Positions 5,402 through 8,953 of a DNA stretch of 8,953 nucleotides are shown here, piece by piece. Under the pieces are notes generated by a model. The model saw only the letters and a list, made by a program, of their open reading frames with translations, did not search any database and was not told the origin of the DNA. The translations under genes and the position numbers were made by a program. The stretch is from NCBI GenBank assembly GCA_016212745.1, contig JACRDX010000068.1, positions 1 to 8,953 on the forward strand. Direction: 5' to 3'. The stretch comes from Candidatus Falkowiibacteriota bacterium (GTDB taxonomy: Bacteria; Patescibacteriota; Patescibacteriia; UBA11705; JACRDX01). Position 1 is the first letter of the stretch, and every line of letters starts with the position of its first letter.

Positions 5402-6106
5402 TTACTTAATTATTTCATTTAATACGATTTGATAGTAAAGCACTTTCTCTCGGCTGTGCTTTGTCTTCGCTGATATTTTAATAATATTCAAACCTTTTTG
5501 CAAATCTAGGGTAATATTAAAGCTTCCGTTCTTGTCGCTGATTATTTGCCTGTCATTCACTTTTATCACTGCCTCGCTCTCACTTTTACCGTTTATTGTC
5601 AATGACTTTTCCTCTGTTGAAAAACTGGTCGGCAAATCAGCGATTACAAGTTCTGGCGGTTTGGTGATGTTATAAACCTTAATGCCAAGATAAATCAAAA
5701 TGCCAAGCGCGACCAAAATTAACAGAACAATCCGCAAAAAGGTCGGCGAAAATAAAAAATTAATTGCGTTTTTAAATTTGCTAATTTTTTCTTTTTTCTT
5801 TTGCGCGTTGTCAAAAACCATTTTTTCTTTTTTAAAAATTAGCGCGGCAGTTTCAACGTTTATTCCAAGCACTTCTGAATATTTTTTGAGAAAATTTTTA
5901 ACATAAGGTTCAGCCGGAAGATTGGCATAATCATTGTTTTCCAATGCCTGAAGATATTTCATTTCAACATTAATAAGCCTGGCTACTTTGTCCAGGCTCA
6001 TTGGCACTGTCTCGCGATGTTCTCGCAGAATCTCGCCAAGAGTTTTAATGCTTTTCAATTTGTGTCTGGTAAAACCAGCAGTAATCTGCTCTTGCTCGGA
6101 AGACAT
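5402..6106 (-). CDS. RodZ-like protein: HTH domain, one membrane helix, Ig-like C-terminal domain
   Basis: The 234 residues show an N-terminal Xre/HTH_25-type helix-turn-helix (about 21-90: TLGEILREHRETVPMSLDKV, then YLQALENNDYANLPAEPYVK), a basic linker with KKKEKISKFK (103-112), one hydrophobic helix (about 124-145, LRIVLLILVALGILIYLGIK), and an extracytoplasmic domain (about 150-234) with NGKSESEAVIKVNDRQIISD and SFNITLDLQKGLNIIKISA. The last looks like a glucodextranase-B-type Ig fold. RodZ links MreB to the cell-wall machinery through the HTH and membrane helix; RodZ-like proteins of this layout occur next to division genes. Whether this organism has MreB cannot be seen here. The start, ATG 6106, is preceded by ATACT. 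It lies 29 bases downstream of ftsK and is presumably in the same transcript. I am confident of the architecture, less so of a true RodZ role. Confidence 0.8.
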   Translation of the reverse strand: MSSEQEQITAGFTRHKLKSIKTLGEILREHRETVPMSLDKVARLINVEMKYLQALENNDYANLPAEPYVKNFLKKYSEVLGINVETAALIFKKEKMVFDNAQKKKEKISKFKNAINFLFSPTFLRIVLLILVALGILIYLGIKVYNITKPPELVIADLPTSFSTEEKSLTINGKSESEAVIKVNDRQIISDKNGSFNITLDLQKGLNIIKISAKTKHSREKVLYYQIVLNEIIK

Positions 6107-6135
6107 AGTATTGTTGAAATTTCAAAATCCAAATA

Positions 6136-8400
6136 TCAAATTCCGTCGTTATCTAAGTCCTCCAATAATTTTTTATCCTCGTCTTCTTCAACTTCTTCAA
6201 TCATTTCGTCAGAATCGTCAATGGCCTGAATCGGAGCAATGGTTCGTGATTTAAAAGGCGTCGCGTCCTGCTGTTCCACAATCTCACTATAAATTCGTTG
6301 AGATGGTAATTCTTGCAAACTATCAACCAAAACATCTCGCGGACGCGCGCCGTCGGCCGGGCCCACAATTCCAGCCGCTTCCATTAAATCAATCAGCCGC
6401 GCGGCGCGGGCATAGCCCACGCGCAGCCTGCGCTGCAGCAGCGAAGCTGACGCGCGACCCGCCTGAATAACAACTTCTTTTGCGTCATTAAACAAAACAT
6501 CGCCATCTCCGTCAGCAGCGCTGGAATAAAAATCCATGCTTGACACGCCATGTTGTTTTTCAAGAATTTCTTCCTGATAATTTTGCTCGCTGCCGCTCGC
6601 ATCTTTCAAAAACTTGGTGACGCGTTTTATCTCTTCGTCAGAAGCAAAGCCGCCTTGCAGACGTTTTGGTTTTGACAACAATGGAGACATAAAAAGCATG
6701 TCGCCCTTGCCCATCAATTTTTCCGCGCCACTGCCATCCAAAATCGTGCGCGAATCAATCAATGATGCCACGCTGTACGCGATTCTTGTCGGCATATTTG
6801 CCTTAATCAAACCGGTGATAACGTCAACTGACGGCCGCTGCGTGGCAATGATTAAATGGATGCCAACTGCGCGCGCCATTTGCGTTAAACGAATAACGCA
6901 CGCCTCCACTTCCGCAGGAGCCGCAACCATCAAATCTGCCAATTCATCAATCACAATCACAATGTATGGCATTTTTTCAGCTGCCGTTAAATTGTAACTG
7001 TCAACATTGCGTTTGTGATTTTTCGCCAAAATATTAAATCTGCGATCCATTTCTGAAATTGCCCAGCGCAACGCGTTAATCGTTTTTGTGACATCAGTAA
7101 TAACCGGGGTCAACAAATGCGGAATGCCATTGTATGCTGTAAATTCAACGCGCTTCGGGTCAACCAACAGCAACCGCAAAGTTTCAGGATTATTTTGGTA
7201 AAGCATGGTAATAATCATAGAATGAATTCCCATGCTTTTTCCAGAGCCAGTCGCGCCAGCAATCAGCAAATGCGGCATTTTTTGCAAATTCGCAAATTGC
7301 GGTTTTCCAGCAACATCTTTGCCAAGTGCAATTGTCAGACTTGATTGTCTATGTTTAAAATCAGGATTTTCTAAAAGCTCGCGAATATGAACGGTCGCGA
7401 TTTTTTGATTCGGAACTTCAATTCCAACCAGCGATTTGCCCGGAATGGGCGCCTCAATACGAATCGGATGCGCTGCCAAAGCCAGGGCTAAATCACTGCT
7501 CAACGTCGTGATTTTTGAAAGTTTTATACCGTCAGCTGGTTTTAATGTATATTGCGTGACCGTCGGGCCAACGCTGATATCAGCCATTTCCACGGGAATG
7601 TTAAAATTCGCAAGCGTCTTTTGTATGCGCTCTTTTGCTGCCTGCACATCACCGCTTCGCGGCTTTTCTATTTTGTTGTCCAAAAGGTCTATTGGCAAAT
7701 CAATTTTAATTTTGCGCGGCCGAATCATCACCGATTGCTCTTGCGGCAATTGCCGTTTTACAAATTGTGCTGCTGGCGCTCCATATTCTTCATCGTCATC
7801 AACTTCTTCTGCTACGTTTCCCGTTGGTTCAGTTATGTTTTCACTTGGAGATTTTAGCGCTGCCAGTTTTTCAGCAATAAATTCTTTATCAAAAATTTTA
7901 TGCAGAGAAATGTTAAACGCCAAAATAATGCTGCCAAAAACCACAGCAATCAAAATAATCATTGAAGCAACCATTCCAAAATATGTCTGCAAAAAATAAC
8001 TTCCAACAAAACCAACAAAACCCGCACCCAAACCATTGGCAACTGCCTGAAAAGATTGTTCTCGGTCAATCTCAACAAGATGAATAATGCCACCGACACC
8101 GAGCAATAAAAGTAACATTCCAAAATAATTGTGCCAATGAATCGGATATTTTGTTGGCCGTGTTAAAATATAGGAAAGTCCCAAACATAATGCAGCAAAA
8201 AGATATTTTGTCCAGCCAAACGCAATATTTAATACTTTATTCAAATAAAATCCAGCAACGCCCGCTGAATTCACAAAACTCAAAAAGCTTATTACCGCAA
8301 AAGTAAACAAAATAACAATAACAATTCCGCGAGCGATTTCCGGACTAATTAGCGGCAACAATTCTTCTTCTTTGTGTTGTTTTCGCTTTTTATTTTTCAT
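6136..8400 (-). CDS. ftsK: DNA translocase FtsK/SpoIIIE family
   Basis: Septal ATPase that pumps DNA and clears the chromosome from the division site; in many bacteria it also activates Xer recombination at dif. The 754 residues begin with a basic stretch (KNKKRKQHK), then four or five membrane helices (about 22-43, 62-79, 92-109, 122-138, 142-163), an acidic linker (about 185-225, DDDEEYG), the alpha domain (about 230-345), the RecA-like motor with Walker A GATGSGKS (382-389) and Walker B VIVIDEL (481-487), followed by MARAVGIHLIIATQRPS, and the winged-helix gamma domain (about 636-692, ASASLLQRRLRVGYARAARL). Past gamma there is an unusual tail of about 60 residues ending in acidic DDSDEMIEEVEEDEDKK. 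The open frame continues upstream to 8580, but that part overlaps the structured RNA, so ATG 8400 (or 8409, MHKM) is chosen. No Shine-Dalgarno motif is present. Confidence 0.95.
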   Translation of the reverse strand: MKNKKRKQHKEEELLPLISPEIARGIVIVILFTFAVISFLSFVNSAGVAGFYLNKVLNIAFGWTKYLFAALCLGLSYILTRPTKYPIHWHNYFGMLLLLLGVGGIIHLVEIDREQSFQAVANGLGAGFVGFVGSYFLQTYFGMVASMIILIAVVFGSIILAFNISLHKIFDKEFIAEKLAALKSPSENITEPTGNVAEEVDDDEEYGAPAAQFVKRQLPQEQSVMIRPRKIKIDLPIDLLDNKIEKPRSGDVQAAKERIQKTLANFNIPVEMADISVGPTVTQYTLKPADGIKLSKITTLSSDLALALAAHPIRIEAPIPGKSLVGIEVPNQKIATVHIRELLENPDFKHRQSSLTIALGKDVAGKPQFANLQKMPHLLIAGATGSGKSMGIHSMIITMLYQNNPETLRLLLVDPKRVEFTAYNGIPHLLTPVITDVTKTINALRWAISEMDRRFNILAKNHKRNVDSYNLTAAEKMPYIVIVIDELADLMVAAPAEVEACVIRLTQMARAVGIHLIIATQRPSVDVITGLIKANMPTRIAYSVASLIDSRTILDGSGAEKLMGKGDMLFMSPLLSKPKRLQGGFASDEEIKRVTKFLKDASGSEQNYQEEILEKQHGVSSMDFYSSAADGDGDVLFNDAKEVVIQAGRASASLLQRRLRVGYARAARLIDLMEAAGIVGPADGARPRDVLVDSLQELPSQRIYSEIVEQQDATPFKSRTIAPIQAIDDSDEMIEEVEEDEDKKLLEDLDNDGI

Positions 8401-8402
8401 TT

Positions 8403-8418
8403 TGTGCATTATAGCACA
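8403..8418 (-). promoter_or_regulatory. Extended -10 promoter for ftsK inside a palindrome
   Basis: On the minus strand TGCTATAAT (8416-8408) is a perfect extended -10 element with only a T-rich -35 region. The predicted start, about 7 bases on, falls at 8401-8400, on or next to the ftsK ATG, so the mRNA would be leaderless. The -10 hexamer is the centre of a perfect inverted repeat, TGTGC-TATAAT-GCACA. This could be a repressor operator. The 10-mer ATGTGCTATA is shared with the -10 region of the upstream RNA promoter. Confidence 0.5.
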
Positions 8419-8431
8419 TTTTTGGCAGCGC

Positions 8432-8467
8432 AAAAAGAAAAGAGCGCGGCCATAAGACCTGCTCCTT
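8432..8467 (-). terminator. Terminator-like hairpin with U-rich tail at the end of the RNA
   Basis: AAGGAGC (8467-8461) pairs with GCTCTTT (8445-8439), enclosing an inner stem GGTC/GGCC with loop TTAT, and is followed by a T-rich run (TTTTCTTTTT, 8441-8432). This fits an intrinsic terminator ending the transcript before ftsK. AGGAG (8466-8462) can instead pair with CTCCT (8498-8494), so the terminator could be switched off by an alternative fold. Confidence 0.5.
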
Positions 8468-8709
8468 TCATCTACGGACCAGTCCACCAAAGTAGGAGGA
8501 ACTAAAGCGTCCCAGCCCTGTATTTTTCGCCCACGCCTTACGCGCAAAATATACAGAGCCCTGGCCGTATACCGCGACAACGGACAAGCTCTCCGTCCAC
8601 GCGATTTAATAGAGAGGCAACTTGGTAATAGGGGAAAAAGATGTTGAATTTAGCCCAAGCCAGTTGTCCTCCCTGTCAAATGGCACGACCTCTCAATGTT
8701 TTTACTTAA
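8432..8709 (-). ncRNA. Structured non-coding RNA of unidentified family
   Basis: This stretch has a strong promoter at 8716-8744, no protein-like reading, and many compatible stems. The ends pair: GAGAGGTCGTGCC (8694-8682) with 8451-8438, 12 pairs with one bulge and one mismatch. Internal hairpins are CTTGG/CCAAG (8659-8655 with 8625-8621), CGCG-ACGGA/TCCGT-CGCG (8603-8573), a long stem CCAG-TGTAT-TTTT-CGC over loop GTAAG (8564-8512), and CTAC/GTAG around GGA-CTGG-TCC (8495-8472). AGGAC[AA]CTG (8670-8661) can pair with CAGGTCTT (8461-8454). It lies between a tyrosine recombinase and ftsK. It lacks a tRNA-like end (not tmRNA), the SRP GGAAGCAGC core, and invariant RNase P bases, though weak collinear resemblance to RNase P RNA exists. 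It may be an independent RNA or an ftsK leader. Boundaries are predicted. Confidence 0.6.
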
Positions 8710-8715
8710 CAAAAC

Positions 8716-8744
8716 AGTATAGCACATCTAAATAGCCATGTCAA
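8716..8744 (-). promoter_or_regulatory. Consensus sigma70-type promoter of the structured RNA
   Basis: On the minus strand a perfect TTGACA (8744-8739), a 17-base spacer and TATACT (8721-8716), with TG at the extended -10 position (8724-8723), make this the best promoter match in the window. Transcription would start near 8709, a few bases before the first paired base of the RNA. The promoter begins 30 bases after the recombinase stop codon, so the RNA does not depend on read-through from that gene. Confidence 0.75.
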
Positions 8745-8773
8745 GCCGTAAGACCAAAATCACGCAAAATTAG

Positions 8774-8953
8774 CTACAATGGACTTACAATATCCCTAAG
8801 CGCTGGATTTGTTATGTGCGTATAAAGCTGCGTTGTTCTGATATTTTGATGCCCCAATAATACTTGAACAAACCGGATGTCCACCCCGTTTTCCAATAAA
8901 TGCGTGGCAAAACTGTGGCGCAACGAATGAAATGTCGCGTCTTTCGCAATTCC
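8774..8953 (-). CDS. Tyrosine recombinase, C-terminal part (Xer/integrase family), cut by the window edge
   Basis: Reading the minus strand from the right edge gives 59 residues and a TAG stop. They contain the catalytic box HSLRHSFATHLLENGVDI (HxxR), then VQVLLGHQNIRTTQLYTH, with the GH motif and the nucleophile Tyr in LYTH. This is the last third of the catalytic domain of a phage-integrase-family tyrosine recombinase; such enzymes break and rejoin DNA through a 3'-phosphotyrosine. The C-terminus is short after the Tyr (about 14 residues). The start and N-terminal domain are outside the window, so whether this is the housekeeping Xer enzyme resolving chromosome dimers with FtsK or an element integrase cannot be decided. 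Its orientation and position upstream of ftsK favour, but do not prove, an Xer role. Confidence 0.9.
   Translation of the reverse strand, partial: GIAKDATFHSLRHSFATHLLENGVDIRFVQVLLGHQNIRTTQLYTHITNPALRDIVSPL

Noticed and set aside
7436..7999. Plus-strand 187-codon frame opposite ftsK
   Set aside because: Antisense to the FtsK alpha-domain and linker region, with no recognisable motif and no promoter or start context.
8401..8580. Open-frame extension of ftsK adding 60 residues from an ATG at 8580
   Set aside because: It is the chance absence of stops across the structured RNA. The translated residues (Arg/Cys-rich, no membrane-protein character) are unlike FtsK N-termini, and a promoter and ATG lie at 8400-8416.
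8432..8709. tmRNA, 6S RNA or SRP RNA as identity of the structured RNA
   Set aside because: There is no tRNA-like T-loop or CCA end and no tag reading frame with a resume context; no 6S-type single long rod with a central bubble; and no SRP GGAAGCAGC core or Alu domain on either strand.

Overview
The window looks like a chromosomal segment from a member of the Candidate Phyla Radiation (Patescibacteria, most likely a Parcubacteria-type lineage). That assignment is inferred. It rests on AT-rich housekeeping genes, a ribosomal protein S6 with a long charged C-terminal tail, an EF-P whose loop tip lacks the usual PGKG, spacers made of CAAAT/GAATTTTGA-type repeats, a GC-rich palindrome read in frame as PTGRQ, and a general absence of Shine-Dalgarno sequences. 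No ribosomal RNA or other decisive marker is present.

Layout. Bases 1-55 hold nothing recognisable. A minus-strand pair, nusA then yidC (11 bases apart), occupies 56-2052. A divergent intergenic region (2053-2219) carries promoters for nusA (minus) and for a plus-strand operon rpsF-ssb-rpsR-efp (2220-4226). efp meets recA tail to tail with only 4 bases between the stop codons. The rest of the window is on the minus strand, listed in the order it is transcribed: the C-terminal end of a tyrosine recombinase cut by the right edge (8774-8953), a strong promoter and about 280 bases of structured non-coding RNA (8432-8709), ftsK (6136-8400), a RodZ-like HTH/membrane protein (5402-6106), and recA (4231-5286).

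Function. The genes are core cell machinery: transcription elongation (NusA), membrane protein insertion (YidC), translation (S6, S18, EF-P), single-strand DNA binding and recombination (SSB, RecA), and chromosome translocation and dimer resolution or cell shape (FtsK, Xer-like recombinase, RodZ-like protein).

Three things stand out. (1) The RNA upstream of ftsK has its own consensus promoter and terminator-like end and matches no RNA family I can securely name. Its closing helix and some weak collinear motifs recall RNase P RNA, but the invariant RNase P bases are missing. (2) The whole spacers ssb-rpsR and rodZ-recA are two copies of one repeat of about 115-130 bases, each running from stop codon to start codon in the same orientation relative to transcription. 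(3) Translation starts lack Shine-Dalgarno motifs; four genes have ACT directly before ATG, and ftsK and perhaps ssb appear to make leaderless mRNAs.
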